From contig NZ_PVTP01000007.1 in NCBI RefSeq assembly GCF_003003285.1, positions 62,001 through 126,000 on the forward strand: a stretch of 64,000 bases of DNA, in the 5' to 3' direction. The notes beneath the pieces are model-generated. The model saw only the letters and a program-made list of their open reading frames with translations. It was not told the origin of the DNA and ran no database searches. Source of the DNA: Yoonia maritima. Lineage in GTDB: Bacteria > Pseudomonadota > Alphaproteobacteria > Rhodobacterales > Rhodobacteraceae. Shown in pieces: positions 8,263 to 18,039 of this stretch (positions are counted from its first letter, which is position 1; each line of letters starts with the position of its first letter). The position numbers and the translations under genes are program-made.

Positions 8263-9297
8263 ATGAACAAATATGTTATTATCGCTGCAGCGATGGCTGC
8301 GGCAATGCCTGCAACTATGACGTTTGCAGAAGGTCATGCAATGACCGTTGGCGTGAGCTGGTCTAACTTTCAAGAAGAGCGCTGGAAGACAGACGAAGGT
8401 GCTATCAAAGCGGCTTTGGAAGCTGCCGGTGCCGAATATGTTTCAGCTGACGCGCAGTCTTCTGCTGCAAAACAGCTGACAGACATCGAAAACCTGATTG
8501 CACAGGGCGTTGATGCGCTAATCGTTCTTGGCCAAGATACACAGGCTGTTATTCCTGCGGTTCAGGCTGCTGTTGACGAAGACATTCCTGTTGTTGCCTA
8601 CGACCGTCTGATCGAAGACGACCGTGCGTTTTACCTGACCTTCGACAACATCGAAGTTGGTCGCTTGCAAGCTGCTGCCGTCTTGGCTGTTCAGCCGACA
8701 GGTAACTACGTGATGATCAAAGGTTCGCCGACTGATCCAAACGCAGACTTCCTGCGTGGCGGTCAGCAAGAAGTGCTGCAAGCCGCAATCGATTCTGGCG
8801 CGATCACTATCGTTGGTGAAGCGTACACCGATGGTTGGCAGCCTGCGAACGCACAGCGCAACATGGAGCAAATCCTGACAGCGCAAGACAACAACGTTGA
8901 TGCTGTTGTTGCGTCTAACGACGGTACTGCCGGTGGTGCGGTTGCCGCGCTGACAGCGCAGGGCATGCAGGGTATTCCTGTGTCTGGCCAAGATGGTGAC
9001 CACGCTGCGCTGAACCGCGTTGCTGCGGGTACACAAACTGTGTCTGTCTGGAAGGATGCTCGTGAACTGGGTAAAGCCGCTGGCGAAATCGCTGTTGCAC
9101 TTGCCGGTGGCACTGCACCTGCTGATGTTGACGGCGCTGTGACATTCACAACACCGGGCGGCAACGACATGAACGCAGTGTTCTTGGCACCTGTTCCAGT
9201 AACCGCTGATAACCTGTCCGTCGTCGTTGACGCGGGTTGGATCACTCAAGAAGCACTGTGCCAAGGCGTCGAAAACGGCCCAGCACCTTGTAACTAA
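8263..9297 (+). CDS. xylF: Xylose-type ABC transporter substrate-binding protein
   Basis: A periplasmic sugar-binding protein of the XylF/ribose-galactose-binding family, 344 residues. The signal peptide [22 protein letters not shown] is followed by a mature start at EGHA. Motifs shared with E. coli XylF are [60 protein letters not shown] and [12 protein letters not shown]. The start at 8263 follows GGAGG (8251-8255). It is the first gene of an F-H-G operon. A strong hairpin after the gene probably protects the abundant binding-protein mRNA. D-xylose is the best guess; a related pentose or hexose is possible. Confidence 0.88.
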   Translation: MNKYVIIAAAMAAAMPATMTFAEGHAMTVGVSWSNFQEERWKTDEGAIKAALEAAGAEYVSADAQSSAAKQLTDIENLIAQGVDALIVLGQDTQAVIPAVQAAVDEDIPVVAYDRLIEDDRAFYLTFDNIEVGRLQAAAVLAVQPTGNYVMIKGSPTDPNADFLRGGQQEVLQAAIDSGAITIVGEAYTDGWQPANAQRNMEQILTAQDNNVDAVVASNDGTAGGAVAALTAQGMQGIPVSGQDGDHAALNRVAAGTQTVSVWKDARELGKAAGEIAVALAGGTAPADVDGAVTFTTPGGNDMNAVFLAPVPVTADNLSVVVDAGWITQEALCQGVENGPAPCN

Positions 9298-9321
9298 TCG
9301 CAGTTAATCTGTGAGTTGAGC

Positions 9322-9352
9322 GCGCCGTTCCGATGTATCATCGGGGCGGCGC
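9322..9352 (+). other. Intercistronic hairpin xylF-xylH
   Basis: A 13-bp stem (GCGCCG, two G-U pairs, CCGAT / ATCGG, CGGCGC) with a five-base loop lies in the 97-base gap between xylF and xylH. No T-run follows. Such elements commonly let binding-protein mRNA outlast the rest of the transcript; this role is inferred. Confidence 0.6.
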
Positions 9353-9394
9353 ATCCGCTCTAGCACCTTAAAAATCGAAAACGCGGGACAGCAT

Positions 9395-10699
9395 ATGACT
9401 GATAGCACCCAACCTTCTGGATCTACCCCGGCCCAGACGAAACGAAACATTTTCCAAAGCCTCGAGCTTGATGCACGTTTGCTTGGTATGATTGGGGCCT
9501 TAATTGCGATCGCGATAGGCTTTAGCATCGCAACCGGGGGTAATTTCCTGACGCCTCGGAACATTTTTAACTTAACCGTTCAGACGGTATCAGTTGCGAT
9601 CATGGCAACGGGCATGGTTTTCGTGATTGTGACCCGTAACATTGACCTTTCGGTTGGTGCTTTGCTTGCAATTTGTTCTGCTGTCATCGCGATGATGCAG
9701 GCGCGTTGGTTGCCTGGTTACTTTGGCTTTGAGCTTGGGTCCCCTTGGATTGCGCCGCTTGCTGTTATCTCGGGCTTGTTGATCGGTACTTTGATCGGCG
9801 CGTTCAATGGCGTGTTGGTTGGATACCAAAAAATTCCAGCATTTATCGTCACATTGGGTGGCTTTATGGTTTGGCGTTATTCAGGCTGGTTCCTGACTGA
9901 AGGCCAAACAATCGCGCCGTTGGACCCTACCTTTAATCTGCTTGGCGGCGCCGAAGGTACGCTGGGTGAATTCTGGAGCTGGATTGTCGGTATTGTCGCG
10001 TCACTTGCCGCCGTATGGAGCGTTTACAAAGCGCGCCGCAACCGTACCGAACATGGTTTCCCAACCAAGCCACTTTGGGCGGATGGCACAATTGCTGGTG
10101 TATTCGTTGTTGCGATCTTGGGATTTGTGGCGACGTTGAACGCGTACAATATTCCCAAAGGCAAAATGCGTCGCATTTTCGAGGCACGCGGCGAAGTGAT
10201 GCCCGAAGGGTTCACACAAGGCCACGGTCTGCCGATTTCGGTTATGATCTTGATTGTCGTCGCCGTTGTTATGACAGTTGTCGCCAAGAAAACGCGCCTT
10301 GGCCGTTATATTTTTGCTACAGGTGGTAACCCTGATGCCGCTGAATTGTCAGGGATCAATACCCGCCTACTGACGGTTAAGATTTTCGCAATCATGGGCT
10401 TCCTATGTGGCCTATCGGCAATCGTTGCGCAGGCGCGTTTGCAGTCGCACACGACCGATATCGGTACGCTGGACGAACTGCGTGTCATCGCGGCTGCCGT
10501 TATCGGTGGTACAGCCTTGGCTGGTGGCGCTGGTACGATTTACGGTGCTATCTTGGGTGCGATGATTATGCAGTCGTTGACATCAGGCATGGGTATGGTC
10601 GGTGTCGATAGCCCGCTACAAAACATCGTTGTTGGTGCAGTTTTGGTCTTCGCCGTCTGGATTGACATCGTATATCGTCGCAAAACGGGAGACGTATAA
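9395..10699 (+). CDS. xylH: Sugar ABC transporter permease (XylH type)
   Basis: A 434-residue inner-membrane permease of the branched-chain amino acid/ribose (BPD_transp_2) class. It forms the channel for sugar delivered by XylF. Family segments include IMATGMVFVIVTRNIDLSVG near residues 68-88, LIGAFNGVLVGYQKIPAFIVTLGG, and the C-terminal RVIAAAVIGGTALAGGAGTIYGA. The long middle loop (about residues 190-280) makes it longer than RbsC-type permeases, as is usual for XylH. The stop TAA overlaps the ATG of xylG (TAATG at 10697-10701), so the two are translationally coupled. Confidence 0.9.
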   Translation: MTDSTQPSGSTPAQTKRNIFQSLELDARLLGMIGALIAIAIGFSIATGGNFLTPRNIFNLTVQTVSVAIMATGMVFVIVTRNIDLSVGALLAICSAVIAMMQARWLPGYFGFELGSPWIAPLAVISGLLIGTLIGAFNGVLVGYQKIPAFIVTLGGFMVWRYSGWFLTEGQTIAPLDPTFNLLGGAEGTLGEFWSWIVGIVASLAAVWSVYKARRNRTEHGFPTKPLWADGTIAGVFVVAILGFVATLNAYNIPKGKMRRIFEARGEVMPEGFTQGHGLPISVMILIVVAVVMTVVAKKTRLGRYIFATGGNPDAAELSGINTRLLTVKIFAIMGFLCGLSAIVAQARLQSHTTDIGTLDELRVIAAAVIGGTALAGGAGTIYGAILGAMIMQSLTSGMGMVGVDSPLQNIVVGAVLVFAVWIDIVYRRKTGDV

Positions 10700-11451
10700 T
10701 GACTACGCCACTTCTTGAAATGAAGAACATCTCTATCCGTTTCGGAGGTATCAAGGCGGTTGATAACGTATCAATCAGCCTGATGCCTGGCGAAGTTGTT
10801 GGTCTGTTGGGCCACAATGGTGCAGGTAAGTCGACGCTGATCAAAATTCTAGCTGGTGCCTATAAGGCCGACGAAGGCGAGATTTTTGTCGATGGCAAAA
10901 AGGTCGAGATCAACAATCCGCGTGATGCACGTGCGCAAAACATCGAAACGATCTTTCAGACGCTTGCACTGGCGGATAACCTTGATGCCGCGTCAAACCT
11001 GTTCTTAGGTCGTGAAATCACAACGCCTTTGGGGTTAGTTGACGATGCAAAGATGGAAGCTGAATCGCGCAAGATCATGGCGCGTTTGAACCCCAACTTT
11101 CAGCGGTTCTCTGAACCTGTTCGGTCACTTTCAGGCGGTCAACGTCAGTCCGTTGCGATTGCGCGTGCCGTGTATTTTAATGCGCGTATTCTGATCATGG
11201 ATGAACCAACCGCTGCGTTGGGTGTCCATGAAACGGCGATGGTTGCTGATCTGATCAAAGAACTAAAAGCCCAAGGCTTGGGGATCTTTTTGATCAGTCA
11301 CGACACACGTGAAATGATGGAACTGTGTGACCGTGTGTCTGTCATGAAAAACGGTCAGATGATCGGTAACGAACGTGTCGAAGACGTGACCGAAGATGAT
11401 ATCCTATCGATGATCATCATGGGTAAAAACCCAAAGCGTGACGCAGCCTAA
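10699..11451 (+). CDS. xylG: Sugar ABC transporter ATP-binding protein, single domain
   Basis: A 250-residue ATPase that powers the XylFH importer. It has Walker [10 protein letters not shown], signature LSGGQRQS, Walker [13 protein letters not shown] and H-loop LISHDTRE, all intact. E. coli XylG and RbsA carry two tandem ATPase domains of about 500 residues. This one has only a single domain, as in FrcA-type systems of rhizobia and relatives, so it should act as a homodimer. It is the last gene of the operon and ends at a bidirectional terminator. No xylA or xylB is within the window. Confidence 0.88.
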   Translation: MTTPLLEMKNISIRFGGIKAVDNVSISLMPGEVVGLLGHNGAGKSTLIKILAGAYKADEGEIFVDGKKVEINNPRDARAQNIETIFQTLALADNLDAASNLFLGREITTPLGLVDDAKMEAESRKIMARLNPNFQRFSEPVRSLSGGQRQSVAIARAVYFNARILIMDEPTAALGVHETAMVADLIKELKAQGLGIFLISHDTREMMELCDRVSVMKNGQMIGNERVEDVTEDDILSMIIMGKNPKRDAA

Positions 11452-11472
11452 GGCGCGAATGCTTTAGAATTG

Positions 11473-11509
11473 AAAAGGGCGGCAGGTGTAAACCTTGCCG
11501 CCCTTTTTA
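11473..11509. terminator. Bidirectional terminator between xylG and glpK
   Basis: AAAAGGGCGGC (from 11473) pairs with GCCGCCCTTTT (to about 11507). A-rich and T-rich flanks on both sides let it stop both converging transcripts. Confidence 0.85.
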
Positions 11510-13003
11510 TTACCCGGTGACCGACATTGTCGCGGTCACCGCTTTTTTCCAAGCGTCATAGCGTCGGGCTCGTTCGTCTTCGGGCATTGCCGCCTCAAAC
11601 GTACGTTCACAACGCCAGCGCTCTGCGAATTCGGTCTTGGTTGGGTAAAGGCCAACATGCTGTCCGGCAAGCCATGCAGCCCCCAGCGCGGTGGTTTCTA
11701 AGACCTCTGGTCGGTCCACGGACGCACCGATGATATCAGCAAGGAACTGCATCGCCCAGTCAGACGCGCTCATCCCGCCGTCAACGCGCAGGGTGGGTTG
11801 GACACCTTCACCTTGCCAATCGGCGTGCATCGCCTCGATAAGGTCGCGGGTCTGATAGCCAACGCTTTCAAGCGCGGCGCGGGCCAGTTCGGCAGGGCCA
11901 GTGTTGCGGGTTAGACCATAGATTGCCCCGCGGCATTCAGGATCCCAATAGGGCGCACCAAGGCCCGTAAAGGCGGGTACAAGTATCACGTCTTGGCTTT
12001 CATCTGCGGTTTGGGCAAGCGGCTGGGTTTCAGCCGCATCCCGAATAATCTTTAGCCCATCGCGCAGCCATTGCACGACCGCGCCCGCGACAAAGATTGA
12101 TCCTTCTAATGCGTAGGTCGGTTTGCCATCTAGCTGATAGGCGATCGTGGTCAGCAATCTGTTTTGCGACGCGACCGGAGTATCGCCCGTGTTCAATAAC
12201 GCAAAACAACCCGTGCCATAGGTGGATTTTAACATGCCCGGTTCAAAGCAGGCTTGCCCAACAGTCGCTGCCTGTTGATCGCCAGCGACGCCAGTAATCG
12301 GGACCGCCCTGCCAAATAGGTCAGGTCGTGTTGTACCAAAATCGGCGGCGCAGTCTTTGACCTCTGGCAGCATATTTTGTGGGATATCCAAAAGGTCGCA
12401 GATTGTCGTGCTCCAGCGCCCTTTGTGGATGTCATACAGCATCGTGCGGGCCGCATTGGTGGCGTCGGTGACATGCGAAGCGCCATCGGTCATTTTCCAG
12501 ATGAGATAGCTATCGACTGTACCAAACAGCAGGTCACCGTTGCGTGCGCTTTCGCGTGCTCCGGGGGTGTTATCCAAAATCCATTTCAGCTTAGTCGCGG
12601 AAAAATACGGGTCCAATAGTAGGCCGGTACGGGCTGTGATCATATCAGCATGACCTGCGGCCGTCAGTTCGCGACAGAACGCAGCGGTGCGGCGGTCCTG
12701 CCAAACGATGGCGCGGTGGATGGCTTGGCCCGTGTGTTTGTTCCAAACGACCGTGGTTTCGCGTTGGTTGGTAATCCCAATCGCGGCGATGTCATCGGGG
12801 CGAAGCCCGGCGCGTTCAATCGCGGAGCGCGCGGTGCCTGCGACTGTCGACCAAAGGTCTTCGGGGGCGTGTTCAACCCAACCTGAGTTTGGGAAATGCT
12901 GTTCGAATTCTTCTTGTGCAGAGGCCACGATTTTCATGTCGCGATCAAATACGATCGTGCGTGATGATGTGGTGCCCTGATCAATGGCAAGGATATGTGT
13001 CAT
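11510..13003 (-). CDS. glpK: Glycerol kinase
   Basis: Phosphorylates glycerol to sn-glycerol 3-phosphate in the cytoplasm, the first catabolic step. It is 497 residues, the usual length. It opens with the FGGY-kinase phosphate loop [17 protein letters not shown] and carries [29 protein letters not shown], the KSTYGTGCF segment and the C-terminal [14 protein letters not shown]. It is the last gene of the minus-strand glycerol operon, 111 bases after the binding-protein gene with two stem-loops between. Its product feeds GlpD, encoded by the first gene. Confidence 0.95.
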   Translation of the reverse strand: MTHILAIDQGTTSSRTIVFDRDMKIVASAQEEFEQHFPNSGWVEHAPEDLWSTVAGTARSAIERAGLRPDDIAAIGITNQRETTVVWNKHTGQAIHRAIVWQDRRTAAFCRELTAAGHADMITARTGLLLDPYFSATKLKWILDNTPGARESARNGDLLFGTVDSYLIWKMTDGASHVTDATNAARTMLYDIHKGRWSTTICDLLDIPQNMLPEVKDCAADFGTTRPDLFGRAVPITGVAGDQQAATVGQACFEPGMLKSTYGTGCFALLNTGDTPVASQNRLLTTIAYQLDGKPTYALEGSIFVAGAVVQWLRDGLKIIRDAAETQPLAQTADESQDVILVPAFTGLGAPYWDPECRGAIYGLTRNTGPAELARAALESVGYQTRDLIEAMHADWQGEGVQPTLRVDGGMSASDWAMQFLADIIGASVDRPEVLETTALGAAWLAGQHVGLYPTKTEFAERWRCERTFEAAMPEDERARRYDAWKKAVTATMSVTG

Positions 13004-13039
13004 GCGACTATCCTATCCCTATTTATGCGTGATGGAAAA

Positions 13040-13103
13040 GCGCGACGGCGGTAAAAACCGTCGTCGCGCCACTGGTGTCATGGGCAGGGAGGCCGCCCAT
13101 GAC
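13040..13103 (-). other. Two tandem stem-loops between glpV and glpK
   Basis: Reading the minus strand, the first stem is GTCATGGGC / GCCCATGAC (13077-13085 with 13095-13103, perfect 9 bp). The second is a 12-position stem with one mismatch (13040-13051 with 13058-13069), followed by CTTTTCC. The second could be a partial terminator. Together they fit high binding-protein and lower kinase expression; this role is inferred. Confidence 0.6.
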
Positions 13104-13114
13104 GGGACTTCAAT

Positions 13115-14836
13115 TTACTGCCAAGACTGGATCAGCTCGTCGTAAGAAACCGTGACCGGCTCTTCGTCAGTGCTTTCCAAAGCGGCCTTTGGCGAACCCG
13201 GCTGGCTTAGCCAGTATTCTGGGTCCATTTCTTCGTTCATGACCGGGCCAAGTTCACCCTGTACGCCTGCGCGCTCAAGACGTTCCAGAACGCGTTCTTG
13301 TTCTGCACAGAGGCTGTCCAGCGCCTCTTGGGCGGATTTCGCACCAGAGGACGCGTCCCCGATGTTCTGCCACCACAACTGTGCCAGCTTTGGATAGTCA
13401 GGGATGTTGGTGCCTGTTGGCGACCACTGAACCCGTGCTGGTGAACGATAGAATTCAATCAAACCACCCAAACGCGGTGCGCGCTCGGTAAAGCTTTCGT
13501 GGTCGATTGTGGATTCACGGATGAACGTCAGACCAGCGTGGGACTTTTCAACGTCAACCGTCATCGAAGTCACGAACTGTGCGTATAGCCAAGCAGCCTG
13601 AGCACGATCCAATGGTGTGGATTCCATCAGTGTCCAAGACCCAGCATCCTGATAGCCGACTTTCATGCCGTCTTCCCAGTATGCGCCGTGTGGGCTTGGT
13701 GCCATGCGCCACAATGGCATGCCGTCTTCGTCCAGAACGGCCGCAGCACCTTCGCCAACCATGTCAGCGGTGAATGCGGTGTACCAGAACATTTGCTGTG
13801 CGATGCTACCTTGCGCCGGAATTGGACCCGATTCAGAGAACGTCATGCCAGCCGCAGCAGGTGGGGCATAGTTGGTTAGCCAATCCACGTAGCTTTCGAT
13901 CGCGTAGACGGCAGCAGGAGAGTTCGTCGCGCCGCCACGGGCCACGCATGAACCGACAGGCTGGCTTTTCTCGTTTACGCGCACACCCCATTCATCGACA
14001 GGCAGACCGTTTGGTTCGCCTTTGTCGCCCATACCAGCCATGGACATCCACGCATCAGTAAAGCGCCAGCCGAGTGACGGATCTTTTTTGCCGTAATCCA
14101 TGTGGCCATAGATTTCAGTGTCGATGCCCATGTGGCTTAGGTCGCGGCCAGTAAAGAAGGCAGCGATGTCTTCGTATGCGGACCAGTTCACAGGCACGCC
14201 CAGATCATAGCCATACTCGGCTGCGAAATCGGCCATGTTCTTTTCGTCGGTAAACATGTCGTAGCGGAACCAGTACAGGTTCGCGAACTGCTGTGTTGGC
14301 AGTTGGTAAAGCTTACCATCGGGCCCAGTCGTAAAGTCCAAACCGATAAAGTCAGCAAGGTCTAGTGTTGGGCTTGTGACGGCAGCGCCTTCACCAGACA
14401 TCCAGTCGCTCAGGTTGCGCGCCTGTTGGTAACGCCAGTGCGTACCGATCAGGTCACTGTCGTTCACATAGGCATCATAGATGTTCTGACCAGACTGCAT
14501 TTGCGTTTGCAGCTTTTCCACAACATCGCCTTCGCCGATCAAGTCGTGGGTGATGTTGATGCCAGTGATCGCTGTAAATGCGGGTGCCAATACATTGGCT
14601 TCGTATTCGTGGGTCGCGATGGTTTCAGAAACCACACGGATGTCCATGCCTGCGTAAGGCTGGGCTGCATCAACAAACCACTGCATCTCTGATTCTTGAT
14701 CGGCACGGCTAATGGCCGAACGTTCAATTGTGCTGTCTAGAAAGTCGATTGCGGCCGCCATATCAGCATGGGCGGAATTGCCCAGTACCGCAAAGGCCAG
14801 TGCCATCGCTGTCGTTGATTTTAAAGGTAAGTTCAT
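13115..14836 (-). CDS. glpV: Glycerol ABC transporter substrate-binding protein
   Basis: A periplasmic solute-binding protein of 573 residues with a signal peptide (MNLPLKSTTAMALAFAVLGNS, cleavage near AHA-DM). It is longer than most CUT1 binding proteins (about 430), a known trait of the GlpV family. Motifs visible include YEANVLAPAFTAITGI, the YVNDSDLIGTHWRYQ region and a C-terminal PEYWLSQPGSPKAALES. Its place between glpU and glpK matches the Rhizobium glpSTPQUV glycerol importer. The specificity assignment rests on this gene order. Confidence 0.85.
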   Translation of the reverse strand: MNLPLKSTTAMALAFAVLGNSAHADMAAAIDFLDSTIERSAISRADQESEMQWFVDAAQPYAGMDIRVVSETIATHEYEANVLAPAFTAITGINITHDLIGEGDVVEKLQTQMQSGQNIYDAYVNDSDLIGTHWRYQQARNLSDWMSGEGAAVTSPTLDLADFIGLDFTTGPDGKLYQLPTQQFANLYWFRYDMFTDEKNMADFAAEYGYDLGVPVNWSAYEDIAAFFTGRDLSHMGIDTEIYGHMDYGKKDPSLGWRFTDAWMSMAGMGDKGEPNGLPVDEWGVRVNEKSQPVGSCVARGGATNSPAAVYAIESYVDWLTNYAPPAAAGMTFSESGPIPAQGSIAQQMFWYTAFTADMVGEGAAAVLDEDGMPLWRMAPSPHGAYWEDGMKVGYQDAGSWTLMESTPLDRAQAAWLYAQFVTSMTVDVEKSHAGLTFIRESTIDHESFTERAPRLGGLIEFYRSPARVQWSPTGTNIPDYPKLAQLWWQNIGDASSGAKSAQEALDSLCAEQERVLERLERAGVQGELGPVMNEEMDPEYWLSQPGSPKAALESTDEEPVTVSYDELIQSWQ

Positions 14837-14880
14837 TATCTTATCTCCTCCCGATAGTAGAACTTTTCATATTTTGGCCA

Positions 14881-14902
14881 TGCGGCATGTATCGTTGCCG
14901 CA
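14881..14902 (-). other. Hairpin between glpU and glpV
   Basis: TGCGGCA / TGCCGCA, a 7-bp perfect stem with an eight-base loop in the 81-base gap. No T-run follows. It is probably an mRNA processing or protection element. Confidence 0.45.
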
Positions 14903-14917
14903 CAGCATATCTACTGA

Positions 14918-15190
14918 TCAGACCCAGCGAAAAACCGCGCCGGCGTAGATCAGGCAGACCAGCAGCGCATATGGCTGGGGTCCGACCTCAAGACCCAGCC
15001 AAATCAGATTGATAAAGGCTGATCCTAAGAGCGTGATGAACAAACGATCACCACGGGTCGTTTCGATCCGAAGAACGCCAACGCGTGGCGTTTCGGGAAC
15101 TTTGATTGCAAGGATCGTAAAGATCACAAGCAGGGTCGCGATAACCGCAAAGAAAATTGCGGTCGGTGTTGTCCAAGCCATCCATGCCAT
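14918..15190 (-). CDS. glpU: Small membrane protein of glycerol importer (DUF2160)
   Basis: A 90-residue membrane protein with two clear hydrophobic helices (TAIFFAVIATLLVIFTILAI and the LFITLLGSAFINLIWLGL region) and a third short one near the C-terminus. Its size and position between the permeases and the binding protein identify it as GlpU/DUF2160. This subunit is specific to alphaproteobacterial glycerol ABC systems; its exact role is not established. It starts 15 bases after the stop of glpQ. Confidence 0.8.
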   Translation of the reverse strand: MAWMAWTTPTAIFFAVIATLLVIFTILAIKVPETPRVGVLRIETTRGDRLFITLLGSAFINLIWLGLEVGPQPYALLVCLIYAGAVFRWV

Positions 15191-15205
15191 GTGCAGTCTC
15201 CTTGG

Positions 15206-16081
15206 TTACACGCGGCCTAGGGCAAAGCCCTTGGCGATGTAGTTACGTACGAAATAGATCACGAGAGCACCGGGAACGATGGTCAGCACACCGGCTGCCG
15301 CTAGAACGCCCCAGTCCATGCCAGAGGCCGAAACCGTCCGTGTCATGGTGGCCGCGATTGGCTTTGCGTCGACCGAAGTCAGTGTCCGGCTAAGCAGCAG
15401 TTCGACCCACGAAAACATAAAGCAAAAGAACGCCGCGACGCCGATCCCGCTGGCGATCAGCGGTGTAAAGATACGGATGAAAAAGCGTCCAAAGCTGTAG
15501 CCATCGATATAGGCGGTCTCGTCGATTTCCTTTGGTACGCCGCGCATGAACCCTTCGAGAATCCAAACCGCTAGCGGTACATTGAATAGGCAATGTGCCA
15601 AGGCCACCGCGATATGCGTATCGAACAATCCAACCGAGCTATACAGCTGAAAGAAGGGCAGGGCGAAAACCGCAGGTGGTGCCATCCGGTTGGTCAGCAG
15701 CCAAAAGAACAGATGCTTATCACCAAGGAACGTATACCGCGAAAACGCATAAGCTGCGGGGAGTGCCACAGTGATACTGATCACAGTGTTCATGACGACA
15801 TAGATCATCGAATTGACGTACCCCATGTACCAGCTGGGGTCGGTCAAAATCTTGGTGTAGTTCGCAAATGTCAGATCACGCGGCCAAAGAGAAAAGCCAC
15901 CCAAAATCTCGGCGTTGGTCTTTAGGCTCATGTTCAGCAGCCAGTAGATCGGCAAAAGCAGGAACAATAGATAAAGCCCCATCACGATGGCAGGCCCATT
16001 GATCCGTGAAGTTTTGCGGCGGGTTGCAGCGGGTGTCACTGTCTTTGCTCCCGAGATGGGCTGTGTTGTTACATCAGTCAT
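15206..16081 (-). CDS. glpQ: Glycerol ABC transporter permease
   Basis: A 291-residue CUT1-type (MalG-like) inner-membrane permease. It has an N-terminal helix (GPAIVMGLYLLFLLLPIYWLLNMSLK), five further helices, and the EAA coupling loop EIDETAYIDGYSFGRFFIRIFTPL that docks on the ATPases. The start chosen is the ATG at 16081, which overlaps the glpP stop as TGATG; a GTG one codon earlier is possible. It forms a heterodimeric channel with GlpP. Confidence 0.9.
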   Translation of the reverse strand: MTDVTTQPISGAKTVTPAATRRKTSRINGPAIVMGLYLLFLLLPIYWLLNMSLKTNAEILGGFSLWPRDLTFANYTKILTDPSWYMGYVNSMIYVVMNTVISITVALPAAYAFSRYTFLGDKHLFFWLLTNRMAPPAVFALPFFQLYSSVGLFDTHIAVALAHCLFNVPLAVWILEGFMRGVPKEIDETAYIDGYSFGRFFIRIFTPLIASGIGVAAFFCFMFSWVELLLSRTLTSVDAKPIAATMTRTVSASGMDWGVLAAAGVLTIVPGALVIYFVRNYIAKGFALGRV

Positions 16082-16953
16082 CACACACCGTCCCGTTTAT
16101 CGAGGTTGGTCATCACGGTGTAGAACACCCATGAAATCAGAAGGATCACGAGGAAATACATGATCGAGAAAGCAGCCGCCGGGCCCAGGTCGAACTGACC
16201 CATCGCCATTTTCACAAGGTCAATCGACAGGAACGTTGTGGCGTTGCCTGGGCCACCGCCTGTGACGACGAAAGGCTCTGTGTAGATCATAAAGCTATCC
16301 ATGAACCGCAGTAGGATCGCGATCATCAATACGCCCGCCATTTTAGGTAGTTCGATGTAGCGGAAGACTTTCCAGCGCGATGCTTGGTCGATTTTGGCGG
16401 CCTGATAATAGGCGTCGGGGATCGATTGCAGGCCAGCATAGGCAAGCAGCGCAACCAAAGACGTCCAGTGCCAAACATCCATCACAATCAAGGTGGCCCA
16501 AGCGGCGATGAAATCTTGGGTGTAGTTGTAGGAAATGCCAAGTTTATCCAGCGTATAGCCAAGAAGTCCAATGTCGACGCGACCAAAGATTTGCCAAATC
16601 GTCCCGACAACGTTCCAAGGGATCAGCAGGGGCAATGACATCAGCACCAGACAAAAGCTCGCCCAGAACCCTTTTTTCGGCATGTTGAGAGCCACGAAAA
16701 TACCAAGCGGAATTTCGATCGCAAGAATGATTGCTGAAAACGCCAGCTGTCGGGTTAGCGCATTCCACATGCGCTCTGAATCTAGCATTTCGCGGAACCA
16801 TTCGAGGCCCGCCCAGAAGAACTGGTTGTTTCCGAATGTGTCTTGGACCGAATAGTTCACGACAGTCATCAACGGAATAACCGCCGAAAACGCGACTAGC
16901 ACCAGAACGGGCAGGACCAGAAACCATGCTTTTTGATTAACAGTCTTGTTCAT
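16081..16953 (-). CDS. glpP: Glycerol ABC transporter permease
   Basis: A 290-residue CUT1-type (MalF-like) permease. It has a membrane anchor WFLVLPVLVLVAFSAVIPLMTV, a periplasmic loop, and the EAA loop DAYYQAAKIDQASRWKVFRYIELP with further helices. The start chosen is the ATG at 16953, which overlaps the stop of glpT (TAATG). The reading frame extends 11 residues upstream into glpT, but that is unlikely to be used. It is the partner of GlpQ. Confidence 0.9.
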   Translation of the reverse strand: MNKTVNQKAWFLVLPVLVLVAFSAVIPLMTVVNYSVQDTFGNNQFFWAGLEWFREMLDSERMWNALTRQLAFSAIILAIEIPLGIFVALNMPKKGFWASFCLVLMSLPLLIPWNVVGTIWQIFGRVDIGLLGYTLDKLGISYNYTQDFIAAWATLIVMDVWHWTSLVALLAYAGLQSIPDAYYQAAKIDQASRWKVFRYIELPKMAGVLMIAILLRFMDSFMIYTEPFVVTGGGPGNATTFLSIDLVKMAMGQFDLGPAAAFSIMYFLVILLISWVFYTVMTNLDKRDGV

Positions 16954-18038
16954 TACGCGGCCTCCTGCTGCGGTTGGACGCGCCAATCGTCGGCGTAGAC
17001 GTTGATACCCTTGGGATCGAATACGATACGGTTGGTGTCGGCTGCGATATTTGCGCCTTCGTCAGCGATGGCTGCGATCTGCTGGCCATTCACGTCAAGG
17101 CGAACAATTTTGTGCCGCCCGACGTCTTCGATACGTTGGATGCGGGCAGGAATGCCGGTGCCATCAGTCGATAGTTTGATGAATTCGGGACGGACGCCAA
17201 CTTGAGTGCGGCCAGTTTGCGGCGTGTATCCCGCGCCCAGATCAATTTGCGTGCCCGAGATCGATGCGGTCGATCCATCGATCGTAGCATCAAATAGGTT
17301 CATGCCCGGCGATCCAATAAAGTACCCCACAAATGTATGCGCGGGACGTTCGAACAGTTCTTGTGGCGTGCCAATCTGCACAACGCGCCCATCGTACATC
17401 ACCACAACTTTGTCAGCGAAGGTCAGCGCCTCTGTTTGGTCGTGGGTCACATAGATCATCGTATGACCGAATTCGTGGTGCAGCGCCTTTAGCTGCGTGC
17501 GCAGTTCCCATTTCATATGCGGGTCGATTACGGTCAGCGGTTCGTCAAACAACAGTGCGTTCACATCTTCGCGGACCATGCCACGACCGAGCGAAATCTT
17601 TTGTTTTGCATCAGCGGTTAGACCACGCGCCTTTTGGTTTAACCTGTCTTCCATCCCAATCATCGCGGCGATTTGGTTCACACGTTGCGCGATATATTTA
17701 GGATCGTCGCCACGGTTACGCAGTGGAAACGCAAGGTTATCGCGAACAGTCATTGTGTCGTAGACAACGGGAAACTGGAAAACCTGCGCGATGTTGCGTT
17801 CAGCTGTCGGCGCATGCGTGACGTCTTTGTCGTCAAACAAAATACGCCCCTGACTAGGATGCAGCAGCCCCGAGATAATATTGAGTAGCGTCGATTTCCC
17901 ACAGCCCGAGGACCCAAGTAGGGCATAGGCTTCGCCGTCGGTCCAGTCGTGGTTTAATTCCTTGAGCGCAAAGTCGTTTTCGCTACTGGGATTGGGCAGG
18001 TAGGAATGCGCGAGGTTATCAAGTGTAATTTTTGCCAT
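16953..18038 (-). CDS. glpT: Glycerol ABC transporter ATPase with degenerate signature motif
   Basis: A 361-residue MalK/UgpC-like ATPase with an N-terminal nucleotide-binding domain and a C-terminal TOBE/regulatory domain (VGVRPEFIKLS). Walker A LGSSGCGKST, Q-loop VFQFPVVYD, Walker B LLFDEP and H-loop YVTHDQTEAL (His199) are intact. The ABC signature is lost: LTADAKQKIS (from residue 140) replaces LSGGQ. The partner GlpS has the opposite defect, so together they should make one competent and one degenerate ATP site. The start at 18038 lies one base after the glpS stop. The frame's 50-residue upstream extension overlaps glpS and is rejected. Confidence 0.9.
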   Translation of the reverse strand: MAKITLDNLAHSYLPNPSSENDFALKELNHDWTDGEAYALLGSSGCGKSTLLNIISGLLHPSQGRILFDDKDVTHAPTAERNIAQVFQFPVVYDTMTVRDNLAFPLRNRGDDPKYIAQRVNQIAAMIGMEDRLNQKARGLTADAKQKISLGRGMVREDVNALLFDEPLTVIDPHMKWELRTQLKALHHEFGHTMIYVTHDQTEALTFADKVVVMYDGRVVQIGTPQELFERPAHTFVGYFIGSPGMNLFDATIDGSTASISGTQIDLGAGYTPQTGRTQVGVRPEFIKLSTDGTGIPARIQRIEDVGRHKIVRLDVNGQQIAAIADEGANIAADTNRIVFDPKGINVYADDWRVQPQQEAA

Positions 18039-18039
18039 G

